Shown here in pieces: positions 1 to 7,785 of a stretch of 45,940 bases of DNA (positions within the stretch are counted from its first letter, which is position 1; every line of letters begins with the position of its first letter). The position numbers and the translations under genes were made by a program. Source of the DNA: an uncultured Desulfobacterales bacterium (GTDB lineage Bacteria; Desulfobacterota; Desulfobacteria; Desulfobacterales; UBA11574); NCBI GenBank assembly GCA_937998305.1, contig CALLDL010000128.1, forward strand, positions 1 through 45,940, in the 5' to 3' direction. The notes beneath the pieces were generated by a model. It was not told the DNA's origin and did not search any database. It saw only the letters and a program-made list of their open reading frames with translations.

Positions 1-100
1 GATATGGTTGAAGACCTTTTTTAAATTCTTCTAAAAGTTCAGATCCTGTTATCCCCCAATGATCTAATAAATCATGCCATGTATACCATTTCTTTTTCAC
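1..100 (-). CDS. 5' end of an unknown small/DNA-binding-like protein (runs off the window)
   Basis: A minus-strand reading frame opens with GTG at 98-100 and stays open for 33 codons to the window edge. It begins MKKKWYTWHDLLDHWGITGS and is rich in Trp and Leu. An AGGAGA ribosome binding site lies about 8 bases upstream of the GTG, which is why this start is credible. The opening looks like a short helical, possibly helix-turn-helix segment, but I do not recognise the family. It lies on the same strand as and downstream of the GemA-like gene, so it may belong to the same phage-derived block, although 450 bp separate them. Confidence 0.5.
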   Translation of the reverse strand, partial: MKKKWYTWHDLLDHWGITGSELLEEFKKGLQPY

Positions 101-552
101 TTTACGCGTCTCCTGTAACGGCCTGGTGTTGATTCGGGGGAAGACCGGCCAGGATATCCGGTCTTGTCAGCTCGCGTTGCCTATCCCCCAAAACATTGAA
201 TTTATTTTATATTACTATACTATACATATCAAGTTTTAATTCAGTAGGCGCAAGGGAGTCTGTATTTTCTCGAATCCCCTGCGCCTGATTTTCAAGTGCC
301 TGTAAACACAATTAAAATTAACGAAATCCAGCGCATTGGATTTTTACTTTGAAAACTGTGTCTGTAAGACTGTGCTTTTTCTGTACCTATTGTGTCTGCT
401 TTTTTCTAAAATAACCTAACATTTCCCAACTTAATCTAGGACGTAAAAAGCCAATGAAATCAGATTAATAATTGATTTCATTGGCTTTTCGCAAGTAGTC
501 AATTTCGGAAGTAAAATCCCAGGAGCAACTGACTGATATCATATTTTCTTTG
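101..552. other. Gene-free stretch with two imperfect hairpins
   Basis: No gene is visible. There is an 8-bp perfect stem at 141-148/158-165 (AAGACCGG/CCGGTCTT) and a 12-bp stem with one mismatch at 246-257/275-286 (AGGCGC...GCGCCT). A third, much stronger hairpin at 446-489 is listed separately. The stretch separates the GemA-like gene from the truncated gene at the left edge. Confidence 0.5.
446..489. terminator. Perfect 17-bp stem, probable bidirectional terminator
   Basis: Positions 446-462 and 473-489 form a perfect 17-bp inverted repeat around a 10-base AT loop. The stem is flanked by A and T tracts (AAAAGCC... and ...GGCTTTT), so it could end transcription in either direction. It lies about 65 bp downstream of the stop of the leftward-transcribed GemA-like gene, the expected place for its terminator. 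The U-tract is part of the stem rather than following it. Confidence 0.6.
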
Positions 553-1005
553 TTAGGGGCTTTCTCTGTTTTGTAATAACCGAATCACCTTAAGAAGCTG
601 CTTTAACTTTTTTATGTTTCGACAAGCTTTAAGATCGTTTTCCTTTGCGATTTTCTTTATCAGTCCTTTAAGTCTTTCTTCACCGTTGTTCAGTTTCCTG
701 GCTTCTTCCCTGACCCGTTCCTGGAGCGCTTTTATCTGGCCGACCCCGGATCTCGGGTCCCTGAGATCCGGCACCTTCTTTTTAAATCCCAAAGATTCAA
801 AGTATCTCACCAGTTCTTCGAGTTCCGGGATAGACATGTCCGCCGAAGATTCGACACCCCAATATGCAATCACGTCCCGATATTCGTCATCTGAAAGGGG
901 AATCTCTTTTTTGGCAATATGCACCAGGGCCAGCAGTTTGTGCCGCCGCTCCTGAAGCTTGTCCGCCTTCTTTTTAGCTGATCTTTGCCCGACAATGGTG
1001 GTCAT
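553..1005 (-). CDS. gemA: Mu gp16/GemA-like phage regulatory protein (DUF1018)
   Basis: 150 residues, the usual size of the family. The N-terminal core (LLALVHIAKKEIPLSDDEYR, then PELEELVRYFESLGFKKK) matches the GemA/DUF1018 pattern seen in Mu-like prophages. In Mu this early protein influences host DNA topology and gene expression. The C-terminal half is strongly charged (many Lys/Arg) and probably helical. A GGAGAGGAA ribosome binding site precedes the ATG. No other Mu gene (transposase A/B, head or tail) is visible to the right, so this is either the edge of a prophage lying to the left or an orphan remnant. Family assignment is from memory of the motif, not a search. Confidence 0.75.
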   Translation of the reverse strand: MTTIVGQRSAKKKADKLQERRHKLLALVHIAKKEIPLSDDEYRDVIAYWGVESSADMSIPELEELVRYFESLGFKKKVPDLRDPRSGVGQIKALQERVREEARKLNNGEERLKGLIKKIAKENDLKACRNIKKLKQLLKVIRLLQNRESP

Positions 1006-1049
1006 AGTAATATTTTCCTCTCCAGAGCCAGGTTAAAATTTGAGCTTGA

Positions 1050-1082
1050 CCCCAGAGGAATAGGCTCTGCATTCCACAGGGC
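1050..1082 (+). repeat. 33-bp hairpin-forming repeat, copy 1
   Basis: This sequence (core AATAGGCTCTGCATT) recurs in inverted orientation at 7658-7690 with 31 of 33 positions identical. Each copy can fold on itself (CAGAG/CTCTG inside GCCC/GGGC). It lies in the leader of the GemA-like gene. It looks like a short dispersed palindromic repeat, not a coding segment. Confidence 0.6.
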
Positions 1083-1441
1083 GAGCACAGAAATTGAAAA
1101 AAGTGGCGTATTGAAACTGGCCCTCCTAATATTAATACACCTTCCAACAAATGAAAGCCTTTTGACTCAAAGCTATAAAAAGCCAAATTTAACATTTGAT
1201 ATTAACTCTCATTATTAACCGACTATTTTTAGGAATATACATTGCATCGTTTTTAAAAGAAGTGTAACGATATTAGTCTGCATAGGCTCCTGTCGGCCGG
1301 CGGACAATAAATAGTAGCCATAAAAGATCAACCTTGGTAGCAGAAAGATGGTAATTTAAATTATCGTTGTCCCACAATCTATTATTTAAGCGATTAGCAG
1401 AAAAATTTAGAAACAATCTACGTTAACCGGAGTATTGAATC
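1083..1441. other. Gene-free stretch before the thioesterase
   Basis: About 360 bp of AT-rich DNA with short chance frames only. A GC-rich island with a small palindrome (GTCGGCCGGCGGAC) sits around 1293-1306. I see no convincing promoter or RNA. Confidence 0.4.
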
Positions 1442-1876
1442 ATGGCCAAATCCGATTTTAAATTTTTTTTCCCCTTTCGTGTTCGCTATGCAGAGACAGA
1501 TGCACAGGGCATCGTCTTCTATGCTCATTACCTGACGTATTTTGACACAGCTATCAACGAATATCTTCGGTATCTTCCCTTTAATTACATTGAGCATGTT
1601 AGGAACACCGGCACAGACTTCCATGTAATCAAGGTTGTCGTAGAATTTTTTGCCCCGAGTCATTTTGACGATGAAATTGAAGTGTACGTCCGAACAGCAC
1701 GAATCGGCAGGTCCAGCATGACCTTTTTAATTGAAATATTTCCGAAAAACGGCGAAATAGCCTTGGTCAAGGGTGAAGTTGTGTGGGTGAATACCGACCA
1801 AAAGGCCCACAAATCAGTTCCATTGCCTGAAGAATTGGTTGTCAAGTTGAGGGTAAAGGAAGAAAACAGAATTTAA
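1442..1876 (+). CDS. Acyl-CoA thioesterase, YbgC/4-hydroxybenzoyl-CoA thioesterase family (hot-dog fold)
   Basis: 144 residues, typical of single-hot-dog thioesterases, which hydrolyse acyl- or aroyl-CoA in the cytoplasm. The signature RYAETDAQGIVFYAHYLTYF near residues 15-34 carries the catalytic acidic loop (DAQG) and the start of the long hot-dog helix. The later strand WVNTDQKAHKSVPLPEEL matches the family's C-terminal end. CGGAG lies about 9 bases before the ATG. The exported peptidase follows 41 bp later on the same strand and may be co-transcribed. The substrate cannot be told from sequence. Confidence 0.85.
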   Translation: MAKSDFKFFFPFRVRYAETDAQGIVFYAHYLTYFDTAINEYLRYLPFNYIEHVRNTGTDFHVIKVVVEFFAPSHFDDEIEVYVRTARIGRSSMTFLIEIFPKNGEIALVKGEVVWVNTDQKAHKSVPLPEELVVKLRVKEENRI

Positions 1877-1917
1877 CAAAACAGATCATTATTTCAAAAT
1901 CGATTTTAAGGTAGCAT

Positions 1918-2871
1918 ATGAAACCAACACTAGGATTTGGAATTGTAGCTCTGTTCCTTTTGGGCCTCATTGCTGTGGATATCGCTTTATCTGAAAACGT
2001 CACAGATGTCAGCCGCTACTTTTACAACGGCGACGGGAGGCTCAACCTTTTAAGCGGAAAAAACGGGATAACGTTCAATGGTCAATACCGGAAAAGCAAG
2101 GGCATCTATGATAACAAGGCCCTCAAAACAATTCATCGTCTGTTTGGGGCGGAAAAAGACAGGCCGCTTTCCACCATATCCCTGCGGCTGATCGAGTTTC
2201 TCGACTATTTAGAAGACAATCTTCATCCAGGGGCACGGATAACCATTGTCTCCGGATGGAGAAGCCCGCAATACAATACCGATCTTCGCAACAAGGGAAG
2301 GCTTGCAGCAAAAGCAAGTCTCCATCAATATGGAATGGCGGCAGACATAAAAATTCAGGGAACTTCATCAAAGCGCGTCTGGAACACTGTTAAAAAACTC
2401 GGATTCGGCGGAACAGGCTATTACAAGGGAAAACTTGTACATATTGATGTTGGACCTGCGCGCTCATGGGATGAGAAAACATCCGGCGTGGGAACGGATA
2501 TTTCAACACAAAACAAACTAATCGGGCTCGTGACAGACTATGACATTTATCTCCCAGGAGAGATGATTGACCTGAGATTCATCCGAATGACGGCATTTCC
2601 CATCGGCGTAACCCCTGAATTTGTTTTGGAGAAAGCAGAAATGGATGGTCAATCAAAAGAGATTGCCCGTTTTAAACCGTCATTTGCAATTGCTGCTAAA
2701 AGCCAATGCCCGCAGTTTTCTGATATTGGCCAGATGATGGGGATCGTTTGGAAGTTACCGAGCGACATCTTGCCCGGTCGATATAAGATCCGCGCCTCAT
2801 TTTGCCAAAGGCTATGGGAAGATATGCCGATCCGGGTCTATACGCCTGAATTCGATGTTATACGACGCTGA
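1918..2871 (+). CDS. Exported zinc D,D-peptidase-like protein (M15 / DUF882, YcbK-like)
   Basis: 317 residues. Residues 1-25 form a hydrophobic signal peptide or anchor (GIVALFLLGLIAVDIAL). The middle (about 95-190) has the M15/DUF882 pattern: SGWRSPQYN, then SLHQYGMAADI with the zinc His and Asp of the HxxxxxxD motif, then LVHIDVGPARSW with the second zinc His. Such enzymes trim peptidoglycan peptides in the periplasm. The last ~120 residues fall outside the catalytic domain and I do not recognise them; they look beta-rich. The ATG at 1918 follows AAGGTAGC, a weak ribosome binding site. Confidence 0.8.
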   Translation: MKPTLGFGIVALFLLGLIAVDIALSENVTDVSRYFYNGDGRLNLLSGKNGITFNGQYRKSKGIYDNKALKTIHRLFGAEKDRPLSTISLRLIEFLDYLEDNLHPGARITIVSGWRSPQYNTDLRNKGRLAAKASLHQYGMAADIKIQGTSSKRVWNTVKKLGFGGTGYYKGKLVHIDVGPARSWDEKTSGVGTDISTQNKLIGLVTDYDIYLPGEMIDLRFIRMTAFPIGVTPEFVLEKAEMDGQSKEIARFKPSFAIAAKSQCPQFSDIGQMMGIVWKLPSDILPGRYKIRASFCQRLWEDMPIRVYTPEFDVIRR

Positions 2872-3095
2872 CCCCTTTCCAATTTGATATGGATTCTCGC
2901 TTTCGACCGCGACAAGGCACACCTGTTCCGCTGATTTGATTTTAAAGCACGGGTCAAGCTTTGATCCCAATTTCTACAATCAACTTATAAACTTATGTAT
3001 GTCCCCTTGAGTCCTTGTTAAAAACATTCTAAAATTGACTTTGGCAGACTGAATCTATAATATACCGGCCAGTAAACATGAGGGAGGCTGGATCA

Positions 3096-5141
3096 ATGAA
3101 GCATGGACGCAATGCTCCCTGCCCGTGTGGCAGCGGCAAAAAGTACAAAAAGTGTTGTCTGGAGGTAACTCCCGCGCCGGTGGATCTACTCTACAGGCGG
3201 CTCAGTGAAACCCACAATCGGCTGGTGGATCGGCTGATGAATTACGCTGTCGAACTCTTTGAAGAGACGGCTGTGGCAGTGGCCATGGCTGAATTTTCGG
3301 TCTGGCCCGATGAAGCGCCGGAGGAAGACTTTGTTGAGTATCACCACCAGCTTTTCTGGCCTTGGTTTTTCTTTAACTGGATTAACGATCCCGAAGATAC
3401 ACCGTTTGATCTGAATTGGCCGGCTGACCAAACCATTGCGGAGTGTTACGCTGCATCGCAAAAAGACCGGCTCGATTCCATGGAGCGGAAGCTGATCAAG
3501 GCCCATTCCCGCCGACCTTTCAGTTTTTTTGAAGTGGTCGAATGCCGGCCGGGCAAAGGCTTTTTGTTAAAGGATATTTTTACCGGAGAGCAGACCGACG
3601 TTTTAGAACGGTCCGGATCGGAATCTACCCAACCGGGGAATATTCTCTTCGGTCAAGTGATCAAGATTGACCACGTGGGCATGCTGATAAGCTCAGGTCG
3701 ATTTTTGATCCCGCCAAGGCTAAAGCCGGAGTTGATTCAATTTCGAAAATGGCTGAAACAAGGCAAACGACTTATTACAACCGATATACTGGATGAGTAT
3801 GATTGTGAGATCCGAGAAGTCTATTTTGACCTTGTCGAGGCCATGCAGCGTCCTGCTGAATTATTTAATACCGACGGAGACCCGCTGATCTTTCACACCC
3901 TATATTACGAAATCGAATCGTCCGAGTTGGCCTTTGAGCGTCTTTATACCCTGTGCGGTACCGATACCGCCGACCGGCTGCGTTCCGAGGCGAAGTTGGA
4001 TGCAAAGGGGCACATTCTGCGCGTGGAAATCCCATGGTCCCGCAAAGGTCATAAAAGGAGTAAGGCGTTGGAAAATACCTTGTTGGGCCAACTGGTCATC
4101 GATGAAAATGCGCTTACAGTGGAGGTTAATTCCGCCCAAAGGGCCGAGGTTGCTCGTGAAAAGATTGAGCGGTTAATGGGCAACGCCGCAATTTACAAAA
4201 CCACCGAGATCCGATCGTTCGATGCTTTTGCCGCCGAAGGGAAAGCGGCAGGGCCTGATAGCAAGACGGATGCGCAGGATCAAAATGCGCTGATGCAAGA
4301 TCCGGAAGTGCGTCGCTACGTCGGCGAAATGCTGGCGGCTCATTGGCAAGGATGGGTCGATCAAAACATTCCCGCTTTGGACGGCGAGACGCCGCGGCAG
4401 GCTGTCAAAACAACGGACGGCCGGGAGAGCGTCATGGCCCTGTTGCTCGATGCCGAGCTTCATATGGCCGCCGATTCCCACATGAGCGAGGCCGGTGTCA
4501 ACGCGATAAAAAAGGTTCGGCGCGAGTTGGGGCTGGAAAGAAGGTTGAAAAAAAAGCCCCAAAAGGCGCGTTCGGGAGACAAGGCCCGGCGGGTGGCCGC
4601 GATTCAAGAGATGATTCGAGCCTTTGGTCGGAAGAAGCTCAACGATATGTACACGGATCTGGCGCTTAAATTGTGCGAAAAGATCGGCCGTATGCGCAAG
4701 CTCTCCATTCAACGGGGAAGGCAGGAGATCTGGGCGGCAGCTATTGTCTATGCCGTGGCGCGAATTAATTTCCTATTCGACCCGACCAATAAAGTTTACC
4801 TAACGGCAGACGAGATTTGTGACTTTTTTGGCACCAAAAAATCTACGGTGGGCAACAAGGCCGGCCAAATCCAGAAGACCTGTGATGTGTGGATCGGCGA
4901 TCCCGAATTTTCCAGTCCTGAGATTGCCGAAATGTTCACCTTGTACGAAACAGCCGAGGGCTTCATCATCCCGGGATCTTTTTTGCGCGATCAGGAGATT
5001 ACTTTTGATTCGGCTGAATCGGATGCGTCATCCAAGACCAAAACATCGCAGAATCACCCTAAACAAAAGAAAAACGATGCGTCGTCGAAGAAAGAAAGTC
5101 GCAACAACGACGATCGGCAGCTCAAGCTTTTTGATGATTGA
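3096..5141 (+). CDS. SEC-C zinc-motif protein with DUF6398-like C-terminal domain
   Basis: 681 residues from the preferred ATG at 3096, which has GGGAGG 8 bases upstream; an ATG at 3078 lacks this. The N-terminus MKHGRNAPCPCGSGKKYKKC is a canonical SEC-C zinc motif like the one at the end of SecA. The middle 400 residues are not recognised; they contain a small beta segment around GQVIKIDHVGMLIS and a Lys/Arg-rich linker. Residues ~510-620 (AAAIVYAVARINFLFDP, LTADEICDFFGTKKSTVGNK) resemble DUF6398, a helical domain with a helix-turn-helix-like element. The tail is low-complexity Ser/Lys/Asp. It stands alone on its strand and its function is unknown. Confidence 0.7.
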   Translation: MKHGRNAPCPCGSGKKYKKCCLEVTPAPVDLLYRRLSETHNRLVDRLMNYAVELFEETAVAVAMAEFSVWPDEAPEEDFVEYHHQLFWPWFFFNWINDPEDTPFDLNWPADQTIAECYAASQKDRLDSMERKLIKAHSRRPFSFFEVVECRPGKGFLLKDIFTGEQTDVLERSGSESTQPGNILFGQVIKIDHVGMLISSGRFLIPPRLKPELIQFRKWLKQGKRLITTDILDEYDCEIREVYFDLVEAMQRPAELFNTDGDPLIFHTLYYEIESSELAFERLYTLCGTDTADRLRSEAKLDAKGHILRVEIPWSRKGHKRSKALENTLLGQLVIDENALTVEVNSAQRAEVAREKIERLMGNAAIYKTTEIRSFDAFAAEGKAAGPDSKTDAQDQNALMQDPEVRRYVGEMLAAHWQGWVDQNIPALDGETPRQAVKTTDGRESVMALLLDAELHMAADSHMSEAGVNAIKKVRRELGLERRLKKKPQKARSGDKARRVAAIQEMIRAFGRKKLNDMYTDLALKLCEKIGRMRKLSIQRGRQEIWAAAIVYAVARINFLFDPTNKVYLTADEICDFFGTKKSTVGNKAGQIQKTCDVWIGDPEFSSPEIAEMFTLYETAEGFIIPGSFLRDQEITFDSAESDASSKTKTSQNHPKQKKNDASSKKESRNNDDRQLKLFDD

Positions 5142-5221
5142 GGAACCGGCAGCCGGTTTCAAAGGTATTAAGCCCGCCAGTTTATCATTCCACCACGATC
5201 AACTAAAGATGGTTTTAACCA

Positions 5222-5454
5222 TTTTTATCAGGACAACCGTCCCGTACAAGCTGAAGCCCAAAAGTTTGAAGTTTGAAGTGCCTAAAGTGAGCTAAAGTTG
5301 AGGAACGCGCTTTCAGCGCGATCAATTATATTAAAATTGATAGAATACCTTAACTTTAGGCACTTTAGTTCACTTTAGGCACTTCAAACTTATGGATAGA
5401 ATGAATAAACCAAGTTATTAATACGTAACCGTATTTAAGAATACGTGTACTTAG
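5222..5454 (+). repeat. Long intergenic repeat, copy 1 (palindromic, MITE-like)
   Basis: This ~233-bp block recurs in inverted orientation at 29733-29973. Its core is a large palindrome: 5269-5290 and 5370-5391 are perfect 22-bp inverted arms (GTTTGAAGTGCCTAAAGTGA...). They enclose two nested hairpins, CGCGCTTTCAGCGCG and ATCAATT...AATTGAT, inside a CTAAAGTT/AACTTTAG stem. No open reading frame lies inside. The right edge is 33 bp before the AOR start codon, so the block also forms that gene's upstream region. The cloverleaf design fits a non-autonomous mobile or palindromic unit. Confidence 0.85.
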
Positions 5455-5486
5455 TTCGAATATTAGCTGTAAGGGGGATAAAAACA

Positions 5487-7283
5487 ATGTATGGATTTTA
5501 TGGAAAAATTTTAAAAATCAATTTGGATAAAGCAGCCTTCAGTATCGAACCGATAGATGATCAATTATTGAGAACCTGTCTGGGGGGTAGAGGACTTGCT
5601 ACTCATCTCTTACTCGACCACAATCCACCACAAGTCGATCCGCTGAGCCCTGAAAACCATCTGATCTTTGCTACGGGTCCAACTACCGGAAGCAAGGTCT
5701 GGGGCTCTTGCCGTTATGGGGTATATACCAAATCCCCCCAAACCGGCTATTTCTCCGAATCTTATTCAGGTGGAACGGTCGCTGAATATATGAGCGCTAC
5801 AGGATTCGATGCGATTATAATACACGGTGCTGCGAAGAAACCGATTTGGCTTGAGATTTGTGAAGAATCCGTTTATTTTCATCCTGCAGAAGATCTTTGG
5901 GGACAGGAGACCTTCGAGACCGAAGATCGAATTAAACAGCGGGTGAAACAAAATCACCCAGAGGCTAAAAAGTGCGGTGTGGTCTGCATTGGCCCGGCAG
6001 GGGAAAACCAGGTCAGCTTTGCGGTAATAGAGAACGATTACTGGCGAAGCGCCGGTCGAACCGGGGTAGGTGCTGTGACAGGTTCAAAGAAAATCAAGGC
6101 TATTGCCTTTTGGGGAAACCGAAAGAAGGAGTTTGCCGATATCGAGTTAATGAAAGATTTTGGGAAATCCATGGCTCAACGCTCAAAAGAAGATGCAGGT
6201 GTAAAGGCGTATAAAAGCATGGGCACGCCAATGTTGGTCGATATTATGAACAAAGCCGGGGGATTTCCCACACGTTACTGGCAAAAAGGAAGATATGAAC
6301 ATGCTGAGAATATCAATGCCGGAGCGCTTCATGATCGTTGTGAAGTAAAACCCCATGCCTGTTTGAAATGCTTTATGGCCTGCGGTAGGCTTTCCACCGT
6401 AAAGGAAGGAAGACACAAAGGACTCAAAATAGAGGGCCCGGAGTATGAGACGATCTATGCCTTTGGCGGTCTCTGTGAAATCGACAGCATCGAGGAAATC
6501 GCCTATTTAAACGATATCTGTGATCGTCTTGGCATGGATACCATCAGTGCAGGCAATTTGGCCGCACTGACTATCGAGGCCTCCCGGCAGGGTAAAATCG
6601 ATTATGAAATTGACTACGGACAGGTCGATTCGATTGCGCAGCTTTTGGAGGATATTGCCAAACGTCGTGGTATTGGAGATACATTGGCCCGCGGTATCAA
6701 ATTTACAGCCAAAGAATGGCATATGGAAGACCAGGCTATACATGTCAAAGGTTTGGAGCCGGCAGGCTACGATCCCCGGGTGTTGAAAGGAATGGGGCTG
6801 GCGTATGCATCATCCGCCCGCGGAGCCTGTCATCTTCGTGCCACCTTCTACAAAGCCGAATTAAGCGGGATCGCCGATCCAGAAAAGATCGACGGGAAGG
6901 CAAAGATGTTTACTGAATGGGAGGACCGCCTAACTATTTTTGATACGCTAATTCTGTGTCGGTTCTATCGTGATCTCTATCAGTGGGAGGAGTTATCAAC
7001 CATACTTAAAGCAACAACAGGCATGGAACTTAATAGCGAAAAAATGCGATCCATTGCTGCTAAGATTACGGATAATACCAGACGGTTCAATTTAAGAGAA
7101 GGCCTTACTCTTAAAGAAGATCGTCTTCCCCGACGCTTTTTCCGTGAGGTTTTACCTGAAACTCAAAAAATTATTACCGAAAATCAAATGAAACAACTTA
7201 TTACCGATTATTACAAGGAACGTGGCTGGAATGAGAAGGGAGAGCCACCAAAGGTCGTGTCCGGAAATCCCATTTCTCCTTGA
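5487..7283 (+). CDS. Aldehyde:ferredoxin oxidoreductase family protein (AOR-1)
   Basis: 598 residues, the normal family length. The start at 5487 (MYGFYGKILKINL) has AAGGGGGA 8 bases upstream; an upstream in-frame start lacks one. Family marks: GGRGLATHLL, SGGTVAEYMSATGFDAIIIHG, RTGVGAVTGSKKIKAIA, and the [4Fe-4S] ligands Cys292, Cys295, Cys299 (CLKCFMAC) with Cys491 (LILCRF) as the probable fourth. DTISAGN is a pterin-contact motif. These cytoplasmic enzymes carry a W (or Mo) bis-pterin and oxidise aldehydes to acids with ferredoxin. No MoaD partner or ferredoxin gene adjoins it, unlike AOR-2 at 30948. Substrate unknown. Confidence 0.88.
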   Translation: MYGFYGKILKINLDKAAFSIEPIDDQLLRTCLGGRGLATHLLLDHNPPQVDPLSPENHLIFATGPTTGSKVWGSCRYGVYTKSPQTGYFSESYSGGTVAEYMSATGFDAIIIHGAAKKPIWLEICEESVYFHPAEDLWGQETFETEDRIKQRVKQNHPEAKKCGVVCIGPAGENQVSFAVIENDYWRSAGRTGVGAVTGSKKIKAIAFWGNRKKEFADIELMKDFGKSMAQRSKEDAGVKAYKSMGTPMLVDIMNKAGGFPTRYWQKGRYEHAENINAGALHDRCEVKPHACLKCFMACGRLSTVKEGRHKGLKIEGPEYETIYAFGGLCEIDSIEEIAYLNDICDRLGMDTISAGNLAALTIEASRQGKIDYEIDYGQVDSIAQLLEDIAKRRGIGDTLARGIKFTAKEWHMEDQAIHVKGLEPAGYDPRVLKGMGLAYASSARGACHLRATFYKAELSGIADPEKIDGKAKMFTEWEDRLTIFDTLILCRFYRDLYQWEELSTILKATTGMELNSEKMRSIAAKITDNTRRFNLREGLTLKEDRLPRRFFREVLPETQKIITENQMKQLITDYYKERGWNEKGEPPKVVSGNPISP

Positions 7284-7336
7284 ATCGACGCGAATCTGTT
7301 GTAAAAACCGATGATGTTTTTATCGGTCAACATATC

Positions 7337-7633
7337 TCAAGCATCTCCTTCTCTCTTTTCGCCGGTCCTGCAACGGGCGTGATGCAGGGTTGTTTTGTGG
7401 TCGAATACCGGACGTTCCTGTTTCTTTCGGTTTGTTCGGATCAGGCCTTGCCCCCAATTTCCGCACATACGACATTTATTTTTGATGGGCTTTTTTGAAA
7501 ATTCAACGGATGTATCGCTTTGATCGATTTCTAAAAATTCATCTCGGAGCGACCGATGTGAAAGAAAAAAATACAGGCGTTTTTCGGAGTCTGAATTGCG
7601 GTATTCTTCTATAATATTTTTATTGTCTCTCAT
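7337..7633 (-). CDS. Small uncharacterised protein
   Basis: 98 residues starting MRDNKNIIEEYRNSDSEKRL, with a good GGGAG ribosome binding site 7-8 bases before the ATG. The N-terminal 45 residues are acidic and helical and look like genuine protein. The C-terminal half (one CxxC, many Arg/Lys/Thr) reads more like a frame-shifted or read-through tail. No family recognised. It lies 150 bp downstream of the hydrolase gene on the same strand, with copy 2 of the 33-bp hairpin repeat in its leader. Confidence 0.5.
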   Translation of the reverse strand: MRDNKNIIEEYRNSDSEKRLYFFLSHRSLRDEFLEIDQSDTSVEFSKKPIKNKCRMCGNWGQGLIRTNRKKQERPVFDHKTTLHHARCRTGEKREGDA

Positions 7634-7657
7634 CTTTTTTCTCCCTATATCTGCCTG

Positions 7658-7690
7658 CCCTGTGAAATGCAGAGCCTATTTCTCTGGGGC
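7658..7690 (-). repeat. 33-bp hairpin-forming repeat, copy 2
   Basis: Inverted copy of 1050-1082 with 31 of 33 matching positions. It sits between the hydrolase and the small gene at 7337-7633, in the leader of the latter, and can form the same CAGAG/CTCTG hairpin. Confidence 0.6.
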
Positions 7691-7785
7691 GGCAACCTTG
7701 ACAATCGCTCAACGTGGGTTCTCCTTTGGAAAAAGGTTTACCCCTAATTAAGTGAAAGTCGAGGATACTCTATTTTTGTTTACGA

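Noticed and set aside
4173-4712. 179-codon minus-strand frame opposite the SEC-C gene
   Set aside because: Shadow of a GC-richer part of the coding strand. The composition is odd and no start signal is present.
1050-7690. Composite transposon between the two 33-bp inverted repeats
   Set aside because: The ends are only 33 bp, contain no transposase, and the interior genes look like ordinary chromosomal genes. A dispersed palindromic repeat is simpler.
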